Positions 1-11,369 are shown, numbered from the stretch's first letter. The stretch: DNA of 64,000 bases from Karstenula rhodostoma CBS 690.94 (GCA_010093485.1 MU001493.1:1910937-1974936); one strand, 5' to 3'. The notes: generated from the sequence alone by a model not told the origin. A program made the numbers and translations.

Positions 1-531
1 CCAATCACGCCTCGCGACCCACGTCGCCGAGGCAGTCGTGCAGCTGTTCCAGGACAGACAAAGCTTAGGCAGATGGTACTTGCTTCTAGTGCGGCAACGC
101 TTTCCTCGGAGGACCGCAGCATAAACGACTCTCGCATCTTCGGAACTGAGCACAGTGCGCGGCCGTCTACCAGCAACACCCACACGCCCCTACGCCATCC
201 CGCTAGTCGGCCAACATTGCGGACAGTACTTGCCAACGAAGATTCTCCTCATCTTCTCTGTCCCGAGCGTGCTTTCAACCCCGACGAAGAAGAGGCGCGG
301 CGCAAACTGTCGTGGGCCATCTTTGCAATCTTCTGCGTTCTTCCACCAGCGCTCATACTCTATCGCTGGATGGGCGACTCTGTCATCATCAACGTGACAA
401 AGGGTCGGTTCTCGCATGTGTCGCCGAAACCCAAGAGGCTCGCATTAGGCGTAGGTATTGCTGTTAACGTCGGCATAACCGCGGGTATTCTTCTTCCTAT
501 CCTGATTGCGCATGCTGCTGGAACGTTGTGA
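1..531 (+). CDS. Two-helix membrane protein, 5' end outside window
   Basis: The reading frame is open from base 1 through an ATG at 73 to a TGA at 529-531, so the start probably lies upstream of the window and this is a 3' fragment. Counting from the ATG at 73, residues 1-75 are polar and rich in Ser/Thr/Pro, as in a disordered cytosolic tail. Two hydrophobic stretches follow, at about 80-98 and 122-146, joined by a short basic loop, and the protein ends within a few residues of the second helix. I do not recognise the family. A well-formed intron (GTGAGT at 541, CTGAC branch site at 574-578, TAG at 586-588) lies just after the stop and would sit in the 3' UTR. Confidence 0.6.
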   Translation, partial: PITPRDPRRRGSRAAVPGQTKLRQMVLASSAATLSSEDRSINDSRIFGTEHSARPSTSNTHTPLRHPASRPTLRTVLANEDSPHLLCPERAFNPDEEEARRKLSWAIFAIFCVLPPALILYRWMGDSVIINVTKGRFSHVSPKPKRLALGVGIAVNVGITAGILLPILIAHAAGTL

Positions 532-588
532 GAAGCTCAGGTGAGTAACATATCGCTCCGCAGAAGAGCTTTTCTGACAAGCTTGTAG

Positions 589-1780
589 AAATATTACCTC
601 TACGCCTCGCATGTTAGGCTGTGGCGATTCGACAGCAAGGCGCCTACCGCTACCAGCGCAACGCTCTTCCGTTCTATTCCAAATCGCCTTGGGCCCAAAG
701 AGCGGAAATCTTCCAGGACCAAGCTGGAATCTGAATCCAATTGTACACTCGCTCGAAATTTCTTTTGTCGAAACCTTGCATTGAGTCGGCGTTGAAGTTT
801 GCGAATTGGCTGGGCAGCATTCTCCTCGAAAGCCTTGGCACGTAATGCTTGTTTACTTGGCATGGAACATGGTACGAAGCATGGGAAGGAGCGTGGAGTT
901 TTCTTTTTTTTGCTGTACTTGCTTCATTTTGGGGCGAATCTGGCCTTTGCTTTGGCCCGACAGCTTTTGCAGCTTTACAGCCGAGTTGAGCTGGACTGGC
1001 CTTGATATGCGTATACTTTCTGGGTTTGACTTGTTTTAATATGGGATATTGATGACTGCGGGAGGGGAAATAATGCTTGCCGAGGGCGGAGGAGGGTATG
1101 TGAGGGTGATGCTGGAAGGTGGATATCGTACTGGAGGTGAGGCATCGAATTACGACGCCGATTCGAATGCAACGAAGTACCTGCTCGTCAGTCTTTCTCT
1201 GCCCATTCGTGTTCTCGCTTTTGGCGGAAGGGGAGGGTCGCGAATTGTCACCGTAACGGTAGTCTAACGGCATCATCGGCGGAAGCGCGTGCGTGCGCGC
1301 GGGGCTGCAGGCGAACCGTGTGCGCACCGAGGACATCGATATGCTCGGGATGCTCGGGATGCTCGGCAGCGGCGAAAAGCTCTTACAACACATGACTTGT
1401 GCAGTGCTGTGCAGTGCTGTGCATGCGGGCGGGACGTTGGTGCGCGAGACTGCGGCCGAGGCACACCACAGCATTGAGCAGAGCAACGCGACTCGGCAGG
1501 TGGCCTGCTGTGCAATCGACCATACATGTGATGGAAAGAGGATGTGGATACACATCTTGACTTATGTCCCGACACAAGCGGAGCCAGTGGAGCCCCTTTA
1601 CCCCTATGGCGTCTTATGAAAACGCACCATCTCCACACCTATCCATGTGTAGTCATGCCACTAAGAAACGAGGCGAGACGATGCGCGAGGCGGCCAGAGC
1701 GGTTCTGGAGACGGCAAACCTCTTGATCGCACCATCAGATCGCAGCGCAGCGCATCGCATCTCGCCCACACTAGCCATCG
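589..1780. other. Intergenic, no supported gene
   Basis: The reading frames here have mixed composition, no recognisable domain and no consistent splice pattern. The longest is on the minus strand at 674-1555 and looks random. I see no RNA gene or repeat. Confidence 0.5.
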
Positions 1781-2734
1781 ATGGCGCGTCTGAACCCCAA
1801 CCCTGCGCATGCACCGTCGCCGCGCGCCTGCTCCGCCCCGGTCCCAGCTTCAGCCGGTCTGGAATCCACATATACACCCTCGTCGCCGACGTCGTCACGA
1901 ACCAAGGGCTCACGGACGAGTTCAGCCGATGCGCGGGCCAGCGTAGAGAAGGAGCAGGAGCAAGCCGCCGCATCCAACCCAAGTCTACCAGGCGAGTTCA
2001 GACAGGATGGACCCCGACCTAGACTCATTATCGCGCGTGTGAGCAGGGCCGCGGCAAACCTCACCCTCAGGAAGAAAAGGAGCGCACCGACGCAGGCGAG
2101 CGCGCCGGACCTGGCCAGGATCTATCCCTTCTTGGAGAACGTCGTGGTTGTGGAGGTACCGGAAGATTCGGATTCGGAGGCAGATCCAGAACGGGGGGAG
2201 AGAGGTGGATACAAGGACGAGCGAGAACGGGAAGCGTATACGGGCTATGGCGGAGGCGAAGAGAGTTCGCTGTTCGAGACTGAGTTCGAGGGCCAGGAGC
2301 AGGAGCAAGAGCAGGAGCAGGAGCAGGAGCAAGAGCAGGAGCAGGAGCAAGAGCAAGGCAGCGATAGAGATGGCTCAGACGAAGACAAGGAGGGAGATAG
2401 TGCCTACGGGAGCTTCAAGATCGATCTTCCGGAAGCCGCATGCCCAAGTACGTTTGCCCACGCTGTGACCCGGAAATGTGATACATATTGACATATGCGC
2501 TCAACAGCATTCATCACACGCGAAGACTCCCTCTGGACCTACACTGCAATATGCGCTTGGCGCGACGCTGTCTGCGCGACGCCGTCGTCGCCGCCGCCGA
2601 GTATCACTGTGAGGAAAAGACCCACACCGAGGACGCCGGGGAAGAGCCCAGCGAAGAGCCCAGCGAAGAGCCCAACGAAGAGCCCAACGAAGAGCCCAAC
2701 GAAGAGCCCAGGGAAGCGGTTGTTGACGTTTTGA
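1781..2734 (+). CDS. Disordered protein with EQ tract and KSP repeat tail
   Basis: Two exons, 1781-2447 and 2508-2734, joined by a 60-nt GTACGT...CAG intron, give 297 residues. The first exon leaves one base of a codon and the second resumes in phase. The N-terminal third is Ser/Pro/Ala-rich. A short ordered-looking segment near residue 110 (LARIYPFLENVVVVEVPED) precedes an acidic stretch. A run of ten Glu-Gln dipeptides encoded at 2297-2356 follows. Exon 2 carries a short Trp/Cys-containing segment and then six Lys-Ser-Pro-Ala/Thr units at 2642-2713, ending in a basic tail. Acidic EQ plus basic KSP composition suggests an intrinsically disordered, possibly nuclear or chromatin-associated protein, but this is inference from composition only. 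I do not recognise the family. Without the splice, the first frame ends at 2491. Confidence 0.55.
2297..2356 (+). repeat. Hexanucleotide coding repeat (Glu-Gln)
   Basis: Ten GAGCAR units in a row encode alternating Glu and Gln inside the preceding gene. Only A/G third-position changes are seen. Such a tract is prone to length change. Confidence 0.85.
2641..2712 (+). repeat. 12-bp coding minisatellite (KSPA/T)
   Basis: Six tandem 12-bp units of the form GAAGAGCCCARC encode Lys-Ser-Pro-Ala or -Thr in the spliced frame. The last unit has diverged slightly. Confidence 0.85.
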
Positions 2735-2842
2735 GGCCTGACGCAGGTTTTGGAAAAGACAGCTAGAAAAGAAGAAAGAAGAGGGTCTGAACGATTGATA
2801 GACTAAAGGCAGTCTGGTCGTCGCGCATGTTACACAACCATG

Positions 2843-4414
2843 TCAAAATCGCAGGAACCTTATCACCCCATTCCACACCCCGCTTAAATCGTCAAGCAAC
2901 TGATTCGCAAGGTAGCGTAATTCCCGTCTCCAGGTCCCCGAGTAGCCATACCGAATCCACTCCACCAGAGCCCTCGCATCCAACCTCACCCTCTCTGCCA
3001 GATCATACCGCGCCATCGTCACCACATCCCACCACCGGCTGGCATGCAACCCACTCGCACACTGGCACACGAAGGAACCCCACCCGTGGTTTTCCGCGCC
3101 GAACGACGGCCCTTGCATGGCAGCGTACGCTTTGGCCACCACGCCCCGCGCAGCCGTGGAGACATCTTCATCTACGTACGCGCTGTCCGTGAGGTTCTTC
3201 CCATGGAGGTCCGTCAAGAGGGCGTGAAGCTTGGGCTCGCGGGCGGAAACGCCGGAGAGGATGAGGCGGTCGATGTGCGGCGGTGGCTCGGGATCAGATC
3301 GCTCAGCGCGCAGACGGGCGTCCAGCGCGGGCCACGTGTCGGATGCGTTCTCGAAGACAATCGGGGCCGTGAGCCAGCCTGGCACCGCCCGTACGCGCTC
3401 TTTTCCTTTTCCCTGTTCTCCTCCCACCCAGAAACGCGCCGTGATGAAGCTGTGCGGTTCGTAGTGCACCGATAACACCGTCCAGGCCTTTTCGTCGTCC
3501 GCGGGCAGCGGCTCCATAAGCGCGACTTGGGCATCTACGATGGGGAAGAGGGAGTGGCTTGCGACGTCGTCGACCTCGAATCTGAAAAACGGCAAGCATG
3601 GGCTACCGGCTCGGTATCGCTTCCCCCGGGTCACACGCACGTTTGCCAGACCCACGCTTCCCAGCGCTGTGGCGGCTGCTTTGCGGTACGGCCCTCCCTC
3701 CCGATCATCAACGACCAGCGCAGCGAAGCAAATGCGCGTCCCGAGGTACGTTTCCACCTCGCTCTTGAGCGCGGCAATAAGCGGACGAACAGCAAGAGCG
3801 GCGGGGGGGAGACAAGAGAGCGGAGTGGGGATGTCGAACCGGGGAACTTCAATCTGTAGGTTGGCAACTGCGTTGCAGACGCGCGTGCGGGGGCGGGTCT
3901 GCTCCAGCGAAGAGGGGTCGCGCATGAAGGCCGCATAGGAGGGCGAGCCGGGGATCCGCGCGACGGAGACGGTAGACCCGTTTTCGTGGTGGATGAACGC
4001 GAGTCTGCATTTCGTTCAAGGCATTAATTCTCGTTGTAAATATACATCTAGCGTGAATGTCACGACTGGGCTTTCACACGACGTACCCATACTCCGGCGT
4101 CAGATGGAACGCTACGCCCACCACGCCTCCCCCCGACTTGTGCCCCAGCGCCGGATGTGCAGCTGCGCTTTCGTCAGCTAGCCGTCCTTTCTCACTTCGC
4201 ACCAGTTCAGTTCAGCTCAGTTCGGTGATTGTCAATCAGAAACTCAGCCCAACTCACCGGTCCGAGGCGCGTTCATGGGGATATTCACCGCGAGGACGAT
4301 AGCCGTGAAGAGCACGGTCCAAGCGTAGACTTGTTTGGGGGACCAGCGGGGCGGGGGACGTCTGCGAGGGGGAGGCTTGTTGGTGCGGAGGGCGGGGTGG
4401 GGTTTGCGTGCCAT
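2843..4414 (-). CDS. Membrane-anchored degenerate Hsp70-like protein
   Basis: Three exons on the minus strand (4414-4258, 4162-4087, 4004-2843) with introns of 95 and 82 nt join in phase to 464 residues. Residues 1-27 are Pro/Arg-rich and 29-45 form one hydrophobic helix, giving a basic cytosolic tip and a signal anchor. A Gly-rich GGGVVGVAFHLTPEYG segment at about 63-78 sits where Hsp70 proteins have the phosphate-1 loop (GIDLGTTYS). Near the C terminus, residues 322-375 follow the Hsp70 pattern around the adenosine loop (IDRLILSGVS.REPKLHALL) and the later VDEDVSTAARG, like NPDEAVAYGAA. The Asp of the phosphate-1 loop and the GGS/TR glycines are altered, and there is no substrate-binding domain. 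I infer a diverged actin/Hsp70-fold protein, possibly without ATPase activity, anchored in a membrane. It lies about 700 bp downstream of het-c on the same strand. Confidence 0.6.
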
Positions 4415-5118
4415 TGTTGATGCGATGGGGGTTGCGATGGGAGATGAGGTGATAACGTATGGTGTTTGGGGGCGAGAGAGTGAGTGCGGGGGTAGGAGGT
4501 GTGTGCGTGGGTTGAAGCTGCTGACAGCTGTCCTGGCAGAAGGAAAATGTATATGTATATATGTGAAGTGCTGCTAGGCTGCCACTCTCGGAAAATCATC
4601 TTTCGAGATTCTGCTCGAACCTTCGACCCCTACTCTTGCGCATGGGTATGTTGCGTTGTGTATGGTGTTGCTGCGATGTGGCCCCAAGCTGGGAAGGCGA
4701 GTAGCCAAGGCAGCCACATGCGCATTCATAGACACGTTGACTGAAGAGGGTAAGAGTCATCATACCTTGTAGATGGACATAGTATCGAGACGCGAGCTTG
4801 AAGTGACGCTGAAGGAGGTAGGTGCTAAGAAAAGTAAACTGTGTAAGGACAACTGTAGTAGGTAGCGAAGTCAGTAGGGTGGATGGGTTGTTTTGCTTCA
4901 AGTCTGGTCATCATCGATCAGACTCCGCACCAGATTCACAAGTCCAAGATCCCAGCGAATAGCGAGCGAAAATGTATTTTCTTCATTTTTGTATTGAGGC
5001 CTTCAATCGTAGTGATGTGCCTACCTAACTCCCTACATCGCAGCTCAGTTCAACTCAGCCAGGTACAAGCCCAACAGCATGCTTGACCAACAGGGTGCCC
5101 AGGTGCTCAGGACCAAAC
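4415..5118. other. Intergenic between het-c 3' end and the Hsp70-like gene
   Basis: This stretch should contain the promoter of the Hsp70-like gene and the 3' UTR of het-c. I see no further coding region. A T/C-rich run precedes the Hsp70-like start on the minus strand. Confidence 0.5.
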
Positions 5119-8100
5119 CTAGTACCTCCGTCCATACCCGCCCTCCTCGCCGTAACCTCCACCACCACCGCCATACTGCTGCCTCTGCTGGCCATATTCG
5201 TCCTCGTCGCGACGGCCGTGCGACTCGCCTCGCCCACCATATCCTTCAGACTCGCCTCCGAAGCCTCCCGGAGGAGGAGGGCGCCCGCCATAGCTCTCAG
5301 AGCCGTACGAGTCGTTGCCGTAGGAGGGCTGCTCTTGACGGCCGTAGCCAGAGGGCTCCTGGCGGCCGTACTCAGACTGGCCGTAGCCGGACTGCTCTTG
5401 GCGTCCGTATCCACCTCCGCCGCCGGAAGAGTAAGAATCGCCGCCATAGCTGGACTGGGATTGCTCCTGACGACCGTAGGAAGATTGCTCCTGTCGCCCG
5501 CCGTGGCCTCCGCCGCCAGAGCTGTACGAGTCGCCACCATAGCTTGACTGTTCCTGGCGTCCGTAGCCTCCGCTCTCTTCACGGCGAGGCTCCTCCCCGT
5601 ACCTTCGCTCCTCGCCATAGCCGCCCGACTGTCGTTTGGGGCTTCCGTGGCGCTTGTGCTCTCCTGAACGCCGCTTGTAAGCATCGTCGCCAGAGCGCTC
5701 GTCATCACTACCCTGTTTGTATTTTTTCTTCTCTTCCTTTTCGCGGCGCTTGCGCTCCTTCTTTGCGCGCTTTTCATAGTCATCTTCGCCGTTTGAGTCT
5801 TCGTCTTCAGAATCCTTACCATACTTTTTGGTCTTCCTGTATAAGAGGTTAGAAAATATCGGAGGCACATGGCGGGAGGGCTCCTACTTGTTCTCTTCCT
5901 TGTAATATTCTCCTTCGCGGTCGAAGCCTTCGCGAGTCTCTTCAATACGGGATTGGCCACCGCTCTCATAACGGCGCTCCTCGTGGCGCTCATAGCCGCC
6001 CGAGCCGCCGAAACTGCTCGTCTCGACGCGTTGCTCGTAACCGTACGACCCACCGCTCGTGTCCTGCTCATGACGAGAATACTCCTCGCGGCGTCCGCCA
6101 CCAGGATACTGCGTCTGTTGGTAGGATGCTTGCCCGTAGCGCTCAGAGTCGTTGCGGGAGCTCTTCTCGTGGTGGCCGGACTCGGAGTAAGACTGCGTGT
6201 ACGAGCCATCGTCACCGTACTTGTTATTGTTCTTGCTCTTCTTCTCGTCGTCTCCGAATGCACCTCCGAGGAGAGAACCACCGATGCCACCAACAAGGCC
6301 TCCGACAAGACCACCAAGAGCGCCACCGCCGACAGCCTCGCTGGCAAGCTTTCCGGCCTGATCGCCGATTTGCTGGGCTTGGGCGTTGCCTCCACCACTC
6401 TTGTTTCCAAAAGAGAAGTCGTTGGCCATGCCAAGAGGCTTGCAACATCCGTGACCAGAGTCCTTCGGGCCCTCCTTGTGATTCAAGCCTTGCTCGACAC
6501 CTTCACGGCTAAGCTGCCTGAGGAGTTGACGCTGCCCATCTCCCTTCTCTTCCCACCACTGCCTGACAGTGTTGAACATGACGTTACGGCCCTGCTCTAC
6601 ACGGCGGTCCTGGTGCCCAAGCTGTGCAGGGTGGTGGAAGACAGCTTGGATAATGGTGTCGATGGTCTGCTCCGGGTCGGCTTCGCCATCCCAGCAGGCA
6701 ACGACCTGTGGGACTGCCCACTTCAGGACCTCGGACGCAACCCTTCCAGCGGGCTCGTTCAGCAGGTTGCTGAAGTGATCCTTGGAAAGCATGCTGTGAG
6801 TGGGGTCGGTTGAGTCATCATCGTTGAAGACAATGTGCTGCTTCTCGCGCGAGCTCGCGATGACCTCGCTGGAACCAGTCTCAAGCTCGGTCTTGACCTG
6901 AGTGATGATGGGCACGACGAAAGGAGCAAGCAGACTGAACACAAAGATGTTGACTTGCTCCTGTAGCTGCTCGATGAGTTCAGGAAGGACTGGAATGTTC
7001 TCCATGAACTCGGAAATGGCCTGCATGATATCATCGTGGAACTCCATAATGGGGTATATCTGCTTCACGAGTGCATCCAGCTGCTGAGTGAACTCCTCCG
7101 GCTCCTTGGGGCTGATGTGCATGTTGTCCATTTTGGCAGCCTGCGCGTTCGCCTCAAGCTCATCGGCCTTTCCGGCTTGGTCCTTGTCACCGAAAATGCC
7201 GCTGGGCAGCTTGGCGAGGAGATCCTTGATTGCGCTCTTGTTCTGCTTCCGGTCGGCATCGTTGATGGCGCCTTCGAGTTCCTGAAGCTCAGACTGCGTG
7301 GTCTTGTCGGTAATTTCTCCGCACACGGAATGCAAAAAGTCAACACCACCAAAGGTTCCAGTAATGATCGGATACACCGGGTTCCGCACGCCCTCGATCT
7401 GGACCCTGGTGTTCCTGCCTACGTGCGGGAAGACGTCGCGAGCACCGAGTTCGATGAGACATAGCTCGGCATAGTTTGAGTGGGCCGAGTAGTCCTCGAG
7501 ACAGTGCGTAGCCGTACCAAGGAGCCGCAGGGCCTCGTAGAAGTCTGGTCCACGGCCGCCAGATCGTCGTCCAAGGTCGATGCAGCGCCGAAGCAGATCG
7601 CGGACCATGCCAGCTGATGTGGTGATGCCTAGATCCTCCGACGCAATGTAGTTCTTCAGCCCCGTTCGCTCATCAACGGCCAACTCACGCCTCTCATCGA
7701 TGGGACCGCGTAGTCGGCGGTCGTAATCTCGCGCATCGAGGTTGTCGGCGTAGTCCTGCAACAGTGGGTTAGGTCTACCTTGACAAGATGCCGTCCTCGC
7801 GTACCTTCGGGTTGTCAATGTGCTCCTCGGGGCGGTAGCACCCCAGCCTGTCCTTGGTAACCTCAAACTCCTTGGTACCGTAGCCAAAGCTTAGGAAGCC
7901 TAGGACCCAGAGTAGGATGCGAATCGCCTCGGCCGACACCATCTTGACGGTGCCGACATCGACAGCCTGCGAGTAGTCCCGCAGCCAATTGCCAAAGTAC
8001 ACCCTCTTGACGTCCATCTTGCTGAACTTCTTGCCCGTGCGAGACGAGATAAGCAGCGTGAGTAGCGTGTCTTCGATGTCTCCATGACGCCAGTTCTGCC

Positions 8101-8221
8101 CTTCGATCTTGCTCATGCTGGCGATGTTGCCTGCACCAAACGCCGCTGTGGGGCGCGCCCAGAGCACGAGGAGGAGAAGGCATGGCAGCCACATGTCGCC
8201 GAAGGCGAGTTGGCGAGGCAT
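5119..8221 (-). CDS. het-c: HET-C heterokaryon incompatibility protein
   Basis: Three exons (8221-7805, 7755-5888, 5836-5119) with introns of 49 and 51 nt join in phase to 1000 residues, close to the 966 of Neurospora HET-C. The N terminus has a hydrophobic signal sequence (about residues 10-27), followed by the conserved block beginning AFGAGNIAS and continuing through KIEGQNWRHGDIEDTLLTLL, and YFGNWLRDYSQAVD. Exon 2 carries the conserved core with YADNLDARDYDRRLRGPIDE, NYIASED and HCLEDYSAHSNYAELCL. A glycine-zipper-like hydrophobic segment (GGLVGGLVGGIGGSLLGG) follows, then a long Gly/Tyr/Ser/Gln-rich, charged low-complexity tail with YGRQEQS-like repeats. In Neurospora, HET-C alleles act at the plasma membrane and trigger incompatibility together with the HET-domain protein PIN-C. 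No HET-domain gene is seen next to it here. Long plus-strand frames opposite it are codon-bias shadows. Confidence 0.95.
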
Positions 8222-10094
8222 TCTGCAGGTGGGGGTAGCGGAGCTCCTGCCTTCAAGCTGCGTACAATGTAGATCGTGATCTCAAGAGGCAAGTGTCAAT
8301 ACACGAACAGAGAGTGCGGTGGGTGAAGGAGGTTCGTAGGAGAGACAATGTAGGAGCAGCGTGCAGAGAAAGGGGTCTGATCAGTTGTTGTTGATCAGTT
8401 GACGCAACGTCTGTTTCAGCTCTCAAAGGTTGCTCTACTGCCCCGCAACGCGATGACATAAGGAGGGGCTCCTTGGCATGCATAGCCACGAAATGTGGCG
8501 CGCCAAATCCTGTGATTCCAATGTTGTCGGATCGTCAGGCGCACGAAATCTTGTTCGGACTTCACCAACTTTTTTGCTCGAGGGGCCTTTGGACCCTGGA
8601 CTGACGTCGGACTTGGAGTGCTGCTAGAGCCGTCAAGCCCCAAACTAGGCCTGACCGAACCTTGGGTCGATCGCGAACTTTGAGCCAAGGTTCGAACCCA
8701 ATCTCGTGTATACCAATGACTGGAGCCCTGGAGATCAGCAGTCAAACAGTCAAGTATGCGAGCAACGGCAACATGTGAGAGTTTTCTGCGCATCGTCCCA
8801 TGTCGATTGCGATGTCGAGCCAGTGTATGGTACATATGCAAGCTGAAAGATATCTAGAGTGAATCGCATACACGAAGGCGCCGATTCTGCCTCAACTCTG
8901 CCTAACTTGCTCGAGCCGAAGGGGTACTTGCTACCACATGCAAGTGTAGATACCTGCTCACCGCTTACGCCCTCTCGAACCATGTCTTAACGGTCTTGCC
9001 AGACCTATATTTCAAGTCTGATAATCAGCGACGATAGCGCCCCTGCACCCTTGAATTCTCCGCCCACCCAAGAATAGCACCTACACGGACATGGTGGATT
9101 GGGCCAATTTGCGCATAGCGAGCCGCGCAATCAATGTCTGACGTTGCCGTCCGAAGTACCCGTGTTCCCCACTGCAGGCCGCTGCACCTCTTCAAAAGCA
9201 GCTCCAGCGTTACATGGAAGAGATGTGCTCCACAGTCGGCAGGACACATTCGCTAATCGGGGCGAGTTGTCATATGCACTATGGAAGCTGCAAGGAGGCA
9301 CGTCAAGCCGTCGAGGCGGGAAGAACGGGATTTGCGGGAGATATCGGGCAGGAGATGCGGTTACACACAATGGGGCAGGCCGCGCACATGACAGCGGTTG
9401 TAGAAGTCGAAACAGCAGCGTGCGCCAACGGAGGATGCACTGCACGATTAAGCGCCATGTTGAGTAGCATCAGCACACGGGTGTTGCGCGGGTACTGGCT
9501 TTGACAGGTCAGTGACAGTCGCACTTTGCGGAGCATGGAAGCGACGAGCATTCGCTGTAGCGCACGCACACGGTGACACACGCATGGCCTGACATTGTTA
9601 CTACTGCTGTCAGTGTTAGTAACCGTGATAACTTTAGAGCTGTCAAGAACTTGTGCTGCTTCGTTTCTGCGCCGAGCCGCGAGTGGCAGAACGCCAGCCC
9701 ACGTTTTCTGTGCAACGCCTATTTGAGAACGTATAAACCCTTTCTGTAAATGCGTTGTTGTCAGGTCCACTTCGTACTACATGTACCCGCAATGCACTGT
9801 AACGTGACTCTCAACGGTGGGGAATATGGATGTTGCACCACCGTCGCCAAAAGAACACCGCGCTAACGCTTGCTTGCATTTTGACAGCAGGTACAAAGTT
9901 TCGTGAGGCGCACTGACAGCTGCACGTCGGCTAACCAGTTGTTCCAATCCCATCTTTTGCAGCAGCAAGTGGAGCGCTTGCGTATTCCACCAGCTTTCCA
10001 GGATCGGTGACAACAAAGCAGGCATTCTGGCGGGTGATGCGTTCCAGGGATTGTTTTGCTGTCTTGGTAGTGCGCACCCGAGCTAGTTGTGGCA
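8222..10094. other. Intergenic, no supported gene
   Basis: This contains the 5' region of het-c and the 3' side of mdm12. Open frames are short, with random-looking composition on both strands. A GGTTCGAACC palindrome at about 8689 resembles a tRNA T loop, but no cloverleaf can be built around it. Confidence 0.5.
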
Positions 10095-11369
10095 TCATAC
10101 AAGGAACGTCCAGAAGCTTGGGTAGACGAATTCGTCTTCGAAGATGCGCCTGACTTGTTCCAGGACGAAAGACTCCACTTTGCCCACATTTTTCAGGACC
10201 TGTCCGCCCTCTCCCCGACCTCCGATCTCGCTCTCAACTTTGATATGCTCCAGCAGACCGCCGACCCGTAGGCGTTGTGCCAGTCTCTGCGCCTCCGACT
10301 GGAGAGAGTCAAGGCTGGTTTCGCTTCCAATCAGCGCATCAGCATCTTCCGGGGACAAGAAACAGAAATGAGCCCGCTTCTTTATGTACGCCAAGATGGC
10401 AACGCCATCAAAGGTTAGCCCGGTGATGTTCAACTTTAGCGGTATGCCGACAAAGCTTGGCATTGGATAGTCTAACAGGATTTCTGCAGTCAGCGACATC
10501 TTGATATCGCCCGAGTACTGGACGTGTGACACTACTTGTATGTCTTCGGGGCCTTTTTCTCGCATGCGGGGGATGGACGGGGATGGTGTTCTGTCGTAGC
10601 TGTCATCTGATGAGTGATTCGACGCCAGTGAGTTCCTTCGTTCTGCATCATGTTGGTGTTGGGAGGACGGCCGTGTGGTGGGGTCTGGGTTCGACTGCGG
10701 AGTCAGGGTAAGGGAGTTCATGGACGGAGCGTGGCGAAGATGCATGTTGGTCGGGGTGGATGGTCGCATATTGGCAAAGTCAGACCAACCTTGGAGCTGT
10801 GCACCGGCAACGGCAGCAAGAGGCGTAGTTGTCCCAGATAGGCCGGCCCCTAGTGGCAGATGAAAATAGTTCATGTTGGAAGTTCCCCCCGGAATGCCAG
10901 GCGTGGAGGCCCTGGGGATGAACGGGCTCCCCAGCTGTTCGACAGGCGCCAGCGTGGTGCGAAGGCCGGGGGTTCTGGCGTTCGCAAACGGCGGCGCTAG
11001 ACGTGACTGCTGCAGAGAAGGCTGTTCTACCTGAGGCAATGTTTTTTCCGCCCCTCCCCTTCGCTCTTTCGTTGGGCGGGTTCGAGGGCCGTTGCTAGCC
11101 CCGCAATCGTCAGCTGGCTGCGCATCCTCGTCATCCTCTGGGTAATCTTCATCTTCTTCGTAAAAGTCGGGGAGCGGATCGCAAATGTCTTTGATCTCAA
11201 TCTCGGGCGGAATGCTCCCAAAGTCGAATGAATGGACGTGGACGGAGCGGATGAAACGCGGCAGCGTCACCTGCTGAAATCGGTCATGAATGAAGGCTCG
11301 GATCGCCTCCGCCCGCAAAGAACCATCTGCGCCGCCCGTCAACTTCTTCCAGTTGATATCAATCGACAT
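10095..11369 (-). CDS. mdm12: Mdm12, ERMES complex subunit
   Basis: A single-exon gene of 424 residues. Mdm12 is the soluble SMP-domain lipid-transfer subunit of the ER-mitochondria encounter structure; it bridges Mmm1 on the ER and Mdm34/Mdm10 on the mitochondrial outer membrane and is needed for phospholipid exchange and mitochondrial shape. The N terminus MSIDINWKKL is the family start, followed by the SMP block with IRSVHVHSFDFGSIPPEIEI and an acidic DFYEED stretch. Residues about 90-270 are a Pro/Ser-rich insert of low complexity, as in other filamentous fungi. The SMP fold resumes with DIQVVSHVQYSGDIKMSLTA and ends at residue 424 with FVYPSFWTFLV. The frame is open for 23 codons upstream of this ATG, but the conserved N terminus places the start at 11369. 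Confidence 0.95.
   Translation of the reverse strand: MSIDINWKKLTGGADGSLRAEAIRAFIHDRFQQVTLPRFIRSVHVHSFDFGSIPPEIEIKDICDPLPDFYEEDEDYPEDDEDAQPADDCGASNGPRTRPTKERRGGAEKTLPQVEQPSLQQSRLAPPFANARTPGLRTTLAPVEQLGSPFIPRASTPGIPGGTSNMNYFHLPLGAGLSGTTTPLAAVAGAQLQGWSDFANMRPSTPTNMHLRHAPSMNSLTLTPQSNPDPTTRPSSQHQHDAERRNSLASNHSSDDSYDRTPSPSIPRMREKGPEDIQVVSHVQYSGDIKMSLTAEILLDYPMPSFVGIPLKLNITGLTFDGVAILAYIKKRAHFCFLSPEDADALIGSETSLDSLQSEAQRLAQRLRVGGLLEHIKVESEIGGRGEGGQVLKNVGKVESFVLEQVRRIFEDEFVYPSFWTFLV

Noticed and set aside
674..1555. 293-codon minus-strand frame
   Set aside because: Composition is erratic, Cys/His/Arg-rich without pattern, with no domain and no splice continuity.
5083..7464. Long plus-strand frames opposite het-c
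   Set aside because: They lie exactly opposite a highly conserved coding gene and mirror its codon bias. None has a domain.
8680..8710. GGTTCGAACCC resembling a tRNA T loop
   Set aside because: It is a palindrome. No acceptor stem, D arm or anticodon arm can be paired at the right distances on either strand.
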